Notes: a model not told the origin generated them from the letters alone. A stretch of 64,000 bases of DNA from RFSX01 sp964567435 (GCA_964567435.1 CAZMMQ010000003.1:1-64000); one strand, 5' to 3'. Shown: positions 28,374-36,841, numbered from the stretch's first letter. A program made the numbers and translations.

Positions 28374-29117
28374 ATTAGGCTTACCCATATAGATATTAAT
28401 GCCGACGTAGGAGAGGGGTTCAATGATGAATCTATCATGCCTTATCTGAGTTCTTGCAACATCGCTTGTGGTGGCCATATAGGCAACGAAGACACGATCA
28501 ACCATACAATACTACTTGCTAAAAAATCTGATGTAGCTGTAGGTGCACACCCATCATATCCTGACAGAGAAAATTTTGGTAGACAGTCTATCAAGATGAA
28601 TCTAAAGGACCTACTAGAAAATCTGGATGCACAACTCGATTTATTCTTGAGGATATGCACCGAACTCAATGAAAATATTCATCACATAAAACCACATGGC
28701 GCCTTATACAATGACATGGCAAGTGACAGTCATTTTAGCAAAGAAATTCTAGGACACTGGAAACAAAAATATGGAGACATAAAGGTCTATCTGCTTGCTG
28801 ATTCTAAAGCTATCACCTCTGGACTAACTGTAGGTATACCTGCCAAAGGAGAAGTATTTATAGATAGGGCATATCAAAACAAAACAGCGCTAGTCCCCAG
28901 ATCACAACCAGGAGCTTTAGTATCAGACAAATTAAGTATGACTAAAAAATTAGCTGCCTATATGCATTCTGAAATTCTTGACTATAAAGGCATTAATCAT
29001 CCCGCCCAAATAGATACAATATGCTTACACGGTGATCACCCAAATGCCGACAAAACCGCACAATTCATTCATCAATATCTCAACTCAAATGATGTCCGTA
29101 TTGCTCCATGTAGGTAA
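28374..29117 (+). CDS. pxpA: 5-oxoprolinase subunit A (LamB/YcsF family), start codon unclear
   Basis: PxpA, with PxpB and PxpC, hydrolyses 5-oxoproline to glutamate using ATP. The family N terminus HIDINADVGEG is encoded from about 28386, followed by YLSSCNIACGGHIGN, VGAHPSYPDRENFGRQ, HIKPHGALYNDMA and TICLHGDHP. The first ATG (28437) falls after the conserved INADVGEG motif, which contains an active-site Asp. Between the upstream stop (28329-28331) and this motif there is no ATG, GTG or TTG. ATT 28374 (giving RLTHIDIN) or ATA 28389 (after an AGG at 28377) are the only likely initiators. It starts just after the transporter stop. Confidence 0.82.
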   Translation: MRLTHIDINADVGEGFNDESIMPYLSSCNIACGGHIGNEDTINHTILLAKKSDVAVGAHPSYPDRENFGRQSIKMNLKDLLENLDAQLDLFLRICTELNENIHHIKPHGALYNDMASDSHFSKEILGHWKQKYGDIKVYLLADSKAITSGLTVGIPAKGEVFIDRAYQNKTALVPRSQPGALVSDKLSMTKKLAAYMHSEILDYKGINHPAQIDTICLHGDHPNADKTAQFIHQYLNSNDVRIAPCR

Positions 29118-29814
29118 TGCCACTATTAGAGCCAAAAGATATGCTAATCATCTGCTACTATCTAAGCAAGATGGCCATATTGATCTAACGCATCTTGCGA
29201 CACACATATATAATAGTCAATTTAATTGGTATGAAGACGTGATCGCCTCAGAAAAAGAAATTTGTCTCATCCTTAATGAAAATTACAGTCAGATAAATCT
29301 CAATCAACTTAGTCAAATAAAACTTACTACAGAAGAATACACCACCAAAGAAATTTCTATTCCTTTTATTGTAAATGAATCTGATGATATAACTAAACTG
29401 CTAGAAAAATACCATAAATCTAAGAAGAGTCAACACATAAAAAGTACAGAAGACATAAGTAGATTGATAGAAGAAACAGCATTTAAGATAGGTATGTTTG
29501 GCTTCATGCCCGCATTCTTTTATTTAAAAGGATTACACTCAGATTTTGAGATGCCACGTAAAAACATACCCGCCAAAAGAGTAGAAGCAGGATCAATTGC
29601 AATAGGAGGGTCATATCTTGGAATCTACAACAGACCAAGCCCGGGTGGCTGGCATATATTGGCACATACGCCTATCATCATAGAAACAAATGATGTGATC
29701 AACAAATTACAAGTAGGTACAAAAATTAAATTTACTGCAATCAACCAGCAAGATTTTAACGAATTGAAATCCAGAAACTTCACTCTCACAACCTACAATA
29801 ACAGCAATGCCTAG
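29089..29814 (+). CDS. pxpB: 5-oxoprolinase subunit B (KipI/allophanate hydrolase subunit 1 family)
   Basis: Product of about 241 residues from tandem ATG codons at 29089 and 29092, inside the end of pxpA (29-nt overlap). An earlier GTG at 29032 would only add pxpA-shadow sequence. The C-terminal half holds the family core: IEETAFKIGMFGFMPAFFYL, then PRKNIPAKRVEAGSIAIGG, and RPSPGGWHILAHTP, which is the cyclophilin-like active region. The N-terminal third is unusually divergent for KipI. It overlaps pxpC by 8 bp, consistent with a tight complex. Confidence 0.9.
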   Translation: MMSVLLHVGNATIRAKRYANHLLLSKQDGHIDLTHLATHIYNSQFNWYEDVIASEKEICLILNENYSQINLNQLSQIKLTTEEYTTKEISIPFIVNESDDITKLLEKYHKSKKSQHIKSTEDISRLIEETAFKIGMFGFMPAFFYLKGLHSDFEMPRKNIPAKRVEAGSIAIGGSYLGIYNRPSPGGWHILAHTPIIIETNDVINKLQVGTKIKFTAINQQDFNELKSRNFTLTTYNNSNA

Positions 29815-30658
29815 TTGTGAAATTATTAAGCCAGGACTCTATGCTTCCTTGCAAGATAAAGGACGAGTTGGTATGGCTTATTATGCCATTCCATCTTCTG
29901 GAGTTATGGACAGACAATCAGCTAAGCTAGCCAACGCCTTAGTCGGAAATCCACCCACCAACCCGGTGATAGAATGTTGCTTGTCTGGCCCATCAATAAA
30001 ATTCTACAACCCAACTACAATTGCTCTTACGGGCAGTCCTATGAGTTGGGCTATAAATGGTAAATCAACACGTACAAACTCAGCTCTGACTATCATGGAA
30101 GGAGATATTCTCTCTTCTAAATTTGCGACAGCCAACCTCTATGCATATATCGCTATCCAAGGCAACATAGAAACAACACTGTCATATAAATCATGCAGCG
30201 TCTATCCACCAGCCGAACTTGGACATCAAGGGGGTCGTCCTTTTCAATCAGGAGATTTACTACATTGGCATATCTCCAATACCTTATCTAATCTCATCCC
30301 TGTGCAGCGCATATTCTCCTCAAAGATCCCAATTATCAAAGGGCCTGAATTTTATTTCCTATCAGAAGAATCACAGGAATTATTAACTGCTTCTAGATGG
30401 TCCAAATCTGTTGACAGCAATAGAATGGGTGCGCGACTTTCTGGACCAAAACTCACAGCAAACAACATTCTGCAAGACAGTGTTCCAGTCCTCCCTGGCC
30501 ATATACAACTCCCCCCCTCTGGACAACCAATAGTCGTTCTACAGGATGGGCAGACGACGGGTGGTTACCCAAGGATAGGCTTTATTGATAGCAATGGATT
30601 AGATGATTTTAATCAGGTGGGATTGAGAGAGGCATTAGAGTTTAGTATCACTTTTTGA
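29807..30658 (+). CDS. pxpC: 5-oxoprolinase subunit C (KipA/biotin-dependent carboxyltransferase-like)
   Basis: A 283-residue protein of the KipA/AHS2 family. Landmarks: IIKPGLYASLQDKGRVGMA, then IPSSGVMDRQSAKLANALVG, ECCLSGPSIKF and, near the C terminus, GHIQLPPSGQPIVVLQDGQT and TGGYPRIGFI. Together with PxpB it forms the 5-oxoprolinase heteromer. It is the last gene of the operon; no terminator hairpin is visible behind it. Confidence 0.93.
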   Translation: MPSCEIIKPGLYASLQDKGRVGMAYYAIPSSGVMDRQSAKLANALVGNPPTNPVIECCLSGPSIKFYNPTTIALTGSPMSWAINGKSTRTNSALTIMEGDILSSKFATANLYAYIAIQGNIETTLSYKSCSVYPPAELGHQGGRPFQSGDLLHWHISNTLSNLIPVQRIFSSKIPIIKGPEFYFLSEESQELLTASRWSKSVDSNRMGARLSGPKLTANNILQDSVPVLPGHIQLPPSGQPIVVLQDGQTTGGYPRIGFIDSNGLDDFNQVGLREALEFSITF

Positions 30659-31192
30659 GATAATCGATGTGATTCTCCTCAATTCTATATGACTATCAAG
30701 TTACATGCATTTACTGAATAGCGCATCTAAGATGCACCATAGATCAACAGATTCACATAGATAGTAATGCTATACTGTTATCGAAAATGAGCAGTTTCCA
30801 CATTTAGTATCTAGCTAATCGTACTTGCCTACCGTGGGTTTTCTTTTTCATTGAAAAAAACCTGTCCTGAGCAAAGTCGAACGGCAAACAAAATTCTAGG
30901 CTCTACCCATTTCTTAACGCTAACTCAGCTTTAAATATCTAAACAAGCGCCAAACCCCTTCTTCCAGTCGTCAAACAACGGCCATTGTTTTTAACGCCAT
31001 ATAAAACCTCCTTAGCCATAATGGCTAAAGGCCGTCCAATCAACTATCCATCAATAAAAATCCTGTAGCCTAAAATGGCCTATTCAGTGTATTTACTTTA
31101 AAATCATTCTATAATTTGACAAAGCTTATAAAGTTATTAAGCTCGACTATATCTAATCAACATCCTCCTATCCTTTTACCTATCTTCGCCCC
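30659..31192. other. Long intergenic region with repeat elements
   Basis: No gene was found in these 534 bp. They hold the 12-mer TTTACTGAATAG at 30710-30721, a CCTGTCCTGAGCAAAGTCGA motif at 30871-30890 resembling short dispersed repeats found in many environmental genomes, and the 107-bp repeat copy at 30982-31088. The last shares its terminal CTATTCAGT, inverted, with the 12-mer. Confidence 0.6.
30982..31088 (+). repeat. Dispersed intergenic repeat, copy A
   Basis: This 107-bp stretch, beginning CCATTGTTTTTAACGCCAT and ending CTATTCAGT, aligns with the reverse complement of 52743-52848 over its whole length with roughly 90% identity by eye. It includes the identical runs CTAAAGGCCGTCCAAT and AACTATCCATCAATAAAAAT. 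The centre of this copy forms a small hairpin (TTAGCCAT/ATGGCTAA). It does not code for anything recognisable. Confidence 0.9.
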
Positions 31193-32491
31193 ATCAAATC
31201 ACAGTCAGACATACTCAAAAAACTTGGTATCGCTCAACTCAATGAGATGCAGTTAGATGCCCACCAAGCCATAGCCCATAATGACGAAGTGATTCTTCTC
31301 TCACCTACAGGCACGGGGAAGACACTGGCCTTTATGCTACCCCTTATTGACAAATTAGATCCAGACTTGGATGAAGTTCAACTGATGATTCTTTGTCCTA
31401 CTAGAGAGTTAGCTCTGCAGATAGAGCAGGTCGTCAGAGATATGGGCTCAGGGTATAAAATCAATGCGGTCTATGGTGGTCAGTTCTTTTCTAAGGACAG
31501 AACTCACATAAAGCATAAGCCAGCTATACTTATAGGGACACCAGGACGGGTTGCTGACCACTTAAGAAGAGAGAGTTTTGCCATAGAGCATATTAAAGCT
31601 ATGGTACTGGATGAGTTTGACAAGTCACTAGAGATAGGATTTGAGAAGGAATTGAAATTTATAATAAAGGATTTGAGAGACTGTAAGATAAAAGTGCTGA
31701 CTTCTGCCACACATAATGTGCAGATACCCTCCTTTATGAAGTTACGCGAACCAGTCGAGCTTAATCACTTGAGTAATGCCAAGCCAAAATTGACAGTCAA
31801 GATGATCAGTTCGCCTAGCAAAGACAAGCTTGACACCCTGGTCTCTTCCCTATCCCACTTAGGCGAAAAAATTGGAATTGTATTCTGTAACTACAGGGAT
31901 TCTATAAGACGTGTTAGTGAGCGATTGAGTGAGGAAGGTATCCCGCATGGAAGTTTCTACGGTGGCCTGGAACAAAAGGACAGAGAAAGGGCACTTATCA
32001 AATTTAGAAATGGGACCCACAGAGTGATTCTGGCGACTGATTTGGCTGCTAGGGGCCTTGATATACCAGCCTTGGATTATATCTTACATTATCATCTGCC
32101 TATGCGGGAGGAGGAATGGATTCACAGAAATGGTCGTACAGCAAGGATGCATCTAGAAGGAACTGCCTATCTGCTCAAGTGGACAGAGGATGAGCTACCA
32201 GATTTCATCGATAATCCAGAAGAAGAGATATTAACGAATGATAAGGTTCCTCCTCAAACCGACTGGTCCACCTTATTTATCTCCGGCGGCAGAAAGGATA
32301 AAATATCAAAGGGAGATATTGCAGGTTTCTTTTTTAAGCAAGCTGAGTTAATTAAAGATGAACTTGGCGCAATAGAATTGAAACAAGATTGTGCCTTTGT
32401 TGGGATTAAATCCTCTAAAGTAAAGTCGTCTATTTCAAAACTCAATAATACCCGATTGAAGAAGAAAAAGGTACGCGTTTACTTGGTATAA
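31193..32491 (+). CDS. DEAD-box RNA helicase, DbpA-like, start codon unclear
   Basis: An ATP-dependent RNA helicase. Motif I SPTGTGKT, Ia PTRELALQ, Ib GTPGRV, II DEFD (Asp-Glu-Phe-Asp, not the usual DEAD), III SAT, V DLAARGLDI, VI HRNGRTAR. The last 75 residues (KISKGDIAGFFFKQAELI, CAFVGIKSS) look like a DbpA-type RNA-binding domain, which binds 23S rRNA in DbpA. Family N-terminal sequence (ILKKLGIAQLNEMQ, the Q motif) begins upstream of the first ATG (31247), and no ATG, GTG or TTG precedes it in frame. ATC 31193 or ATA 31208 could initiate. With 31247 the protein would lose the residues before the Q-motif Gln. Confidence 0.87.
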   Translation: MKSQSDILKKLGIAQLNEMQLDAHQAIAHNDEVILLSPTGTGKTLAFMLPLIDKLDPDLDEVQLMILCPTRELALQIEQVVRDMGSGYKINAVYGGQFFSKDRTHIKHKPAILIGTPGRVADHLRRESFAIEHIKAMVLDEFDKSLEIGFEKELKFIIKDLRDCKIKVLTSATHNVQIPSFMKLREPVELNHLSNAKPKLTVKMISSPSKDKLDTLVSSLSHLGEKIGIVFCNYRDSIRRVSERLSEEGIPHGSFYGGLEQKDRERALIKFRNGTHRVILATDLAARGLDIPALDYILHYHLPMREEEWIHRNGRTARMHLEGTAYLLKWTEDELPDFIDNPEEEILTNDKVPPQTDWSTLFISGGRKDKISKGDIAGFFFKQAELIKDELGAIELKQDCAFVGIKSSKVKSSISKLNNTRLKKKKVRVYLV

Positions 32492-32556
32492 CAAATCTGC
32501 GATGGGCGGCTGTTCGAAGTATGCCGTCTTATCTCATGTTACCTATAGTCCCTCTT

Positions 32557-32963
32557 TTATGCAGTTTGTCTAATTTTCTTCTGTTTGATGTTTTTAAGTC
32601 TATTTGGTTTGCTAAACGCAGATGGATTTAATGAAAATCTTTCAGCAAGTTTGTTCACCATTTTTTTGCTAATGTTTCTTCTGTAGTTGAGTATGTCTGT
32701 TATTAACTGACAAGAAACATCCACCTGTTTGGCAAGTTGGGATTTTGTTAGTCCATTTTCATCGAGCAAGTATTGAATCATTTCTACCGGATTCATTCCT
32801 TTTGGCTTTTCTATTGTTCTACTTTCGTATTCGTCAATTAGTATTGAATCAATTCTATCTCTTCTATATTGCCTTTATAATTCTTATTTGTAAGATCTTC
32901 GTGACGTTCACAGTATTCATTGTACTGTACCATTGATTTAATCTTCTTGTATTTCATATTCAT
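32557..32963 (-). pseudogene. HigA-like HTH antitoxin gene with a frameshift
   Basis: The 3' frame encodes an XRE-type HTH (MIQYLLDENGLTKSQLAKQV, LITDILNYRRN, MVNKLAERFSLNPSAF) and could be translated alone as 79 residues from ATG 32796. Directly upstream, frame 32963-32838 gives MNMKYKKIKSMVQYNEYCER followed by YKGNIEEIELIQ and a stop. The frame shift to SILIDEYESRTIEKPKGMNP falls between the two. Joined by one added base they would give the typical 135-residue HigA-type antitoxin layout (IEEIELI-ILIDEYE). No toxin gene lies next to it. It is either decayed, or a start at 32796 still gives a short repressor. Confidence 0.65.
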
Positions 32964-33024
32964 CTTATTTAACCATTTCTACTTTACACGCATGGAACTG
33001 TTGGTTCGTCTGGATTATAGGTAA

Positions 33025-33282
33025 CTAGATATCACAAGCCCTCTCAGGTGATTTGCCATTAATAGAAATGATATCATCTAAGCGAATTTCCAGACCACTT
33101 TTGGTAATCAAATACTCCACACTTGATCTGGTCTCCCAAGTCTTAATCCATTCATCTTTGCTCGTCAGCACCGCTTCCCCAGCCCTATAGACGATTTCTG
33201 ATTGATGCCTGAAAGTGGCTAAATGCTCTATATAATCCACATAGTCACAAGCAATCGGTTTATACGGTCGATCTATAGACAT
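33025..33282 (-). CDS. Rho-binding antiterminator (Rof-like)
   Basis: An 85-residue protein. YKPIACDYVDYIEHLATFR matches the opening of Rof/YaeO proteins (Y-x-P-I-x-C-x-x-Y-D-x-L-E). A central VEYLITKSGLEIRLDDIISI gives the Sm-like beta-barrel strands. Rof binds the Rho primary RNA site and reduces Rho-dependent termination. The gene abuts the preceding T9SS gene (2-bp gap), suggesting a common transcript. Moderately sure; the family is short and loosely conserved. Confidence 0.6.
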   Translation of the reverse strand: MSIDRPYKPIACDYVDYIEHLATFRHQSEIVYRAGEAVLTSKDEWIKTWETRSSVEYLITKSGLEIRLDDIISINGKSPERACDI

Positions 33283-33284
33283 GG

Positions 33285-33893
33285 TTACTTTTGAACAACA
33301 AGTTTTTTACTTATGGCTACTTTCCCATCTCTAAGTACAACCAAGTAAAGATTGCTCTGAATACCAAGCGTCTCCATCATATACTCATAACTCCCTTCTT
33401 TGTGATACCGATCTACAAGGGTTCTCACATGCTGCCCTAGATCATCCATCAAGACTATGGATATGTGGCTATCATGTCCTATGTCATAGTTGATTCTGGT
33501 ATAATCTTTTGCAGGATTAGGTGACAAAAACATTTGATGAGCTGCTTTTGATTCTTCATGACCTACCAATTTGATTTCCACTTCTTCAGGAGCAAAGCAG
33601 TGCACTTCGATCTCAAAATTATCAGCTAATTTTCTTAAAGCTCTTACATCTAACACCTCAGCCAATACCTGTTCGTAAGCTTTTCTGGTCTTATACCAAT
33701 CCCCTTCTGAGTGTTCTGGCTTAATCTGATAGAGTTTTTTGGCAAGGAGGTTAGTCGTCGCCTCGTCCAGAGAAAACTCAGACTTAAGATAGTTGACCCG
33801 TTCTATAACGTAATCATCTGTGAATTCTGCTAGCTGAGCTGCTATAGATTGCAATACAAATAACAAAGGAAGTATTAGAATAAGGTGCTTCAT
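33285..33893 (-). CDS. Small T9SS-exported protein
   Basis: Product of 202 residues with a signal peptide (MKHLILILPLLFVLQSIAAQ). A helical mid-region (FSLDEATTNLLAKKLYQIKP, YEQVLAEVLDVRALRKL) is followed by a C-terminal type A sorting domain of about 80 residues: LSPNPAKDYTRINYDIG, ISIVLMDDLGQHVRTLVD, NLYLVVLRDGKVAISKKLVV. The cargo domain has no recognised function. It is therefore a secreted or surface-attached protein. Confidence 0.75.
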   Translation of the reverse strand: MKHLILILPLLFVLQSIAAQLAEFTDDYVIERVNYLKSEFSLDEATTNLLAKKLYQIKPEHSEGDWYKTRKAYEQVLAEVLDVRALRKLADNFEIEVHCFAPEEVEIKLVGHEESKAAHQMFLSPNPAKDYTRINYDIGHDSHISIVLMDDLGQHVRTLVDRYHKEGSYEYMMETLGIQSNLYLVVLRDGKVAISKKLVVQK

Positions 33894-34122
33894 GCTAATC
33901 TTTACTTATCGATTAATTAAACAATTGAGTGAAAGCGGCTCTTCTAGGTAGGAATACAATACTAACGTTAAATACAAAACAATGTTATTCTAGAGGAGAA
34001 ATATTAATAAAAAACGAAAAATACCAACCTCTTAATAACCTTTTAGTTCGTTATGACATCAATAAATGCTAGATAAACAGTAGCCAACTTTATAGATTCC
34101 AATAATGACTTATACTATACTC

Positions 34123-34158
34123 AGTCTAATATGAGATATTGCCGTCTCATATTAGACT
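34123..34158. repeat. Perfect 14-bp inverted repeat, possible terminator without T-tract
   Basis: AGTCTAATATGAGA (34123-34136) and its exact reverse complement (34145-34158) enclose an 8-nt loop. It lies 15 bp beyond the stop of the ammonia-lyase gene on the minus strand. No run of T follows on either side, so it is not a classical intrinsic terminator. It could stabilise a 3' end or bind a protein. Confidence 0.7.
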
Positions 34159-34173
34159 CGTCATATTGGCTCC

Positions 34174-35118
34174 TTAGAATGGCAAATTTTTTAAGTCGAC
34201 ATTTCCTCCTGAAATAATTATGCCCACTTTCTTATTTTGAAATTGGGATTTTTCAAGCATTAGAGCAGCTAAAGGCACTGCGCAGGATGGTTCTATAATA
34301 ATCTTCATTCTCTCCCATACCAGACGCATAGCTGTTATTATTTCACCTTCTTCTACCCTTATTATTTGGTTGATGTATTCTTTGATAATTGGAAAATTGA
34401 CATCTCCCAGATGTGTTCTCAGCCCGTCTGCTATCGTATCCACTTTTAGGTTTTTGATAATCTTACCCGCTTTAAGGGACCAGTAGGCATCATCTGCTTG
34501 TCTTGGTTCTCCTGCTATCACTTCACAGTTATTCCCAAAATGTTCTGCGGCAAGTGCTGTTCCAGCCAACAAGCCCCCGCCTCCTACAGGGGTGAGAATG
34601 ACATCAAGGTCTGGTTGTTCGTTCAGTAACTCCATTGCTGCCGTACCTTGCCCCATAATGACATCCAGATCATTGGACGGATGTAGAAAAGCCAAACCAT
34701 GTTCTTTGACCAACTGGTTCGTCGTTCGTTCTCGTGCTTCTATAGTAGATTCACATTCTGTGACCAAGCCTCCATAACCACGAACGGCATTCTTTTTTAC
34801 TTGTGGCGCATTTTCAGGCATGACAATATGAGCAGGAATTCCAAGCATACTTGCGGATAATGCCACGGCTTGAGCCATATTCCCACTAGAATGTGTAATG
34901 ACACCATTGCGTCGTTGATCTTCACTCAAATTGAGAATAGCATTAGAGGCTCCCCTCATTTTGAAGGCCCCCATTTTTTGGAAATTTTCGCATTTGAAAT
35001 GAATATCTGCTCCTGCAATATCATTGATGGTAGAAGAAGTCAACACTGGAGTATTATGTATATAAGGTTCTATTCTAGCCTGCACTGCAAGCATAGAGTC
35101 TTTAGTAATCGATCGCAT
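34174..35118 (-). CDS. PLP-dependent threonine/serine ammonia-lyase or serine racemase
   Basis: A 314-residue fold-type II PLP enzyme. The Schiff-base Lys is residue 53 in NFQKMGAFKMRGA; the phosphate loop is VGGGGLLAG; SSGNMAQAVALS is the substrate loop. Usual members of this subgroup have SSGNHAQ or SSGNFAQ, so Met is a mild variant. At this length there is no C-terminal ACT-type regulatory domain, so it resembles catabolic threonine dehydratase or serine racemase rather than biosynthetic IlvA. Which of these reactions it catalyses cannot be decided from sequence alone. It is a single gene, divergent from the DedA gene at 35257. Confidence 0.85.
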   Translation of the reverse strand: MRSITKDSMLAVQARIEPYIHNTPVLTSSTINDIAGADIHFKCENFQKMGAFKMRGASNAILNLSEDQRRNGVITHSSGNMAQAVALSASMLGIPAHIVMPENAPQVKKNAVRGYGGLVTECESTIEARERTTNQLVKEHGLAFLHPSNDLDVIMGQGTAAMELLNEQPDLDVILTPVGGGGLLAGTALAAEHFGNNCEVIAGEPRQADDAYWSLKAGKIIKNLKVDTIADGLRTHLGDVNFPIIKEYINQIIRVEEGEIITAMRLVWERMKIIIEPSCAVPLAALMLEKSQFQNKKVGIIISGGNVDLKNLPF

Positions 35119-35256
35119 TGTACAAATCTAATCAAGGTGAGATTTTTCTATGAAAGCCATTACAGAATTTAATATCAATTTAAGACTATGTATCACAACC
35201 AAGTTGCTAACTTTGCAGTTATTAATCTAATTATTTAATTGACACAAAAAGCTACT

Positions 35257-35862
35257 ATGGAGGCACCTTGGTTCGAAATGTTGGTAGAGAGTTGTGGCTA
35301 CATAGCCACATTCGTCGGTGTGATGATGGAAGGTGAAGTTTCCTTAGCTACCTCAGTCTTAGGGGCAAAGGCTGGGTATTTCAATCTCTGGCCTGCAATG
35401 ATCCTTGCATGGTTAGGAGCTTGGATCGCCGATTGGTTCAAGTTCTTACTGGCAAAAAAGAAAGGCATTTCATTACTTGCAAAAAAACCAAAGCTCAAAG
35501 ACAAAATTGACCGACTCTCTATCTGGTATGACAGATATCCTTTCTTCATACTCCTCATATACAAATTGCTTTTCGGTATGACCACTGTCTTACTCATTAT
35601 CACAGGTCTAAGAAATATAAGCTATACTAAATTCGCTATTCTAAGTGGTATCTCAGTGGGCATATGGACTGGAGCAATTGCCACCTTATCCTACATGTTT
35701 TCAGAGTCTATTATTAGTAAGTTAACATGGGTAACAGGTAATATCCATTATTTCTTAATTGGTTTAGCCATTGTCGCTTTCCTTATATGGTTCTTTATCA
35801 AGAAGCCTTATCGCAAGAACTGCTTTGAGTGCGACGAAGAAGAAGCACCATCCTTGGCCTAA
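35257..35862 (+). CDS. DedA-family (VTT-domain) membrane protein
   Basis: From ATG 35257 the protein has 201 residues. A TTG at 35239 would add six residues and cannot be excluded. It has five or six hydrophobic segments and the DedA pattern: GEVSLATSVLGAKAGYFNLW near the N terminus, LGAWIADWFKFLLAKKKG, then YKLLFGMTTVLLIITGLRNI followed by YTKFAILSGISVGIW. DedA proteins are membrane-flipping or membrane-homeostasis proteins. The typical F-x-G-R-F-x-P-x-x-R motif is degenerate here. C-terminal tail FECDEEEAPSLA is cytosolic. Confidence 0.72.
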   Translation: MEAPWFEMLVESCGYIATFVGVMMEGEVSLATSVLGAKAGYFNLWPAMILAWLGAWIADWFKFLLAKKKGISLLAKKPKLKDKIDRLSIWYDRYPFFILLIYKLLFGMTTVLLIITGLRNISYTKFAILSGISVGIWTGAIATLSYMFSESIISKLTWVTGNIHYFLIGLAIVAFLIWFFIKKPYRKNCFECDEEEAPSLA

Positions 35863-35944
35863 ACGTTGCAAGCAGATTTCCTCTATCTAACAAAAGACAT
35901 CTTAGAGCGATTTTATAAAGAAATCTCTCTTACATTTAAGGTCT

Positions 35945-36841
35945 ATGAAGAAAGAGCTAGAAAAGCACCAGGTTCCACCTGATACAGATACCGCCAGATT
36001 ATCAGATTATGTCGCAGGTAAATTTGTGAGCATTAGTAGTAAAAAGGGCATGAAAAAGGCAATTTCAAAAGGGCTTGTTAAGGTGAATGGCCAACGAGGA
36101 ACGACAGGAAAATATGTCAACACTGGAGACATCATAACACTGCATGCCGATCCACTCATGGATAAAAAAGTAATCACTAAAGTAGAGCTAGATGTGCTCT
36201 TTGAAGACAACCATATTGCTATAATCCATAAGCTTGCTGGCATCATAGTGAGTGGTAATAAAAAGCACACCATAGAAAATGCCTTGCCACACAATCTGAC
36301 AAAATCAGAACTACCCGATGCCTTACCGAGGCCTCTACCGGTACACAGATTAGACTACCCAACTTCAGGCACCTTACTCATCGCGAAAACATCGTCGGCA
36401 GTAACGGAACTTGGTAATATGTTTGCAAGACGAGAGATAAAGAAAGAATATCATGCAATAGTGCAAGTGCCTAAGAATGTAGACTTAGATGACAAAGGAA
36501 CCATAGACAAAGAGATCAAAGGCAAATCTGCAGTTACTGAATATTCCGTGCTAAGTAGAATTGATTCACCCAAATTCAACCAGTTGGTTTTGCTCGAATT
36601 GTCACCAATTACTGGACGTAGACATCAAATTCGCATACACCTATCCGACAAGGGCACACCCATATTGGGAGATCAGACCTATGGCATAGATGGACAGACC
36701 CTGAAAGGAAAGGGATTATTTTTGCATGCTAGCAAAATAATATTCAAACATCCGTTTGAAGATAACACCGTTTCTGCAGCAAGTCCATTACCTAACAAGT
36801 TTGATCGAATTCTACAAAACAAAATAAGCACAACAACATGA
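35945..36841 (+). CDS. RluA-family pseudouridine synthase with S4 domain
   Basis: A 298-residue protein. An N-terminal S4-like RNA-binding domain (residues 17-65, ARLSDYVAGKFVSISSKKGM) is followed by the catalytic domain. The motif HRLDYPTSG carries the catalytic Asp137. PITGRRHQIRIHLSDKGTPILGD-type sequence near the C terminus (split at residues about 220-240) is a family hallmark. The enzyme isomerises uridine in rRNA or tRNA; which site is not predictable. It overlaps the downstream S1 gene by 4 bp, so they are co-translated. Confidence 0.9.
   Translation: MKKELEKHQVPPDTDTARLSDYVAGKFVSISSKKGMKKAISKGLVKVNGQRGTTGKYVNTGDIITLHADPLMDKKVITKVELDVLFEDNHIAIIHKLAGIIVSGNKKHTIENALPHNLTKSELPDALPRPLPVHRLDYPTSGTLLIAKTSSAVTELGNMFARREIKKEYHAIVQVPKNVDLDDKGTIDKEIKGKSAVTEYSVLSRIDSPKFNQLVLLELSPITGRRHQIRIHLSDKGTPILGDQTYGIDGQTLKGKGLFLHASKIIFKHPFEDNTVSAASPLPNKFDRILQNKISTTT

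Noticed and set aside
34174..35118. SSGNMAQ instead of SSGNHAQ in the PLP enzyme, suspected loss of function
   Set aside because: Related enzymes accept other residues here (for example Phe), and the catalytic Lys, the GGGG loop and the overall length are intact.
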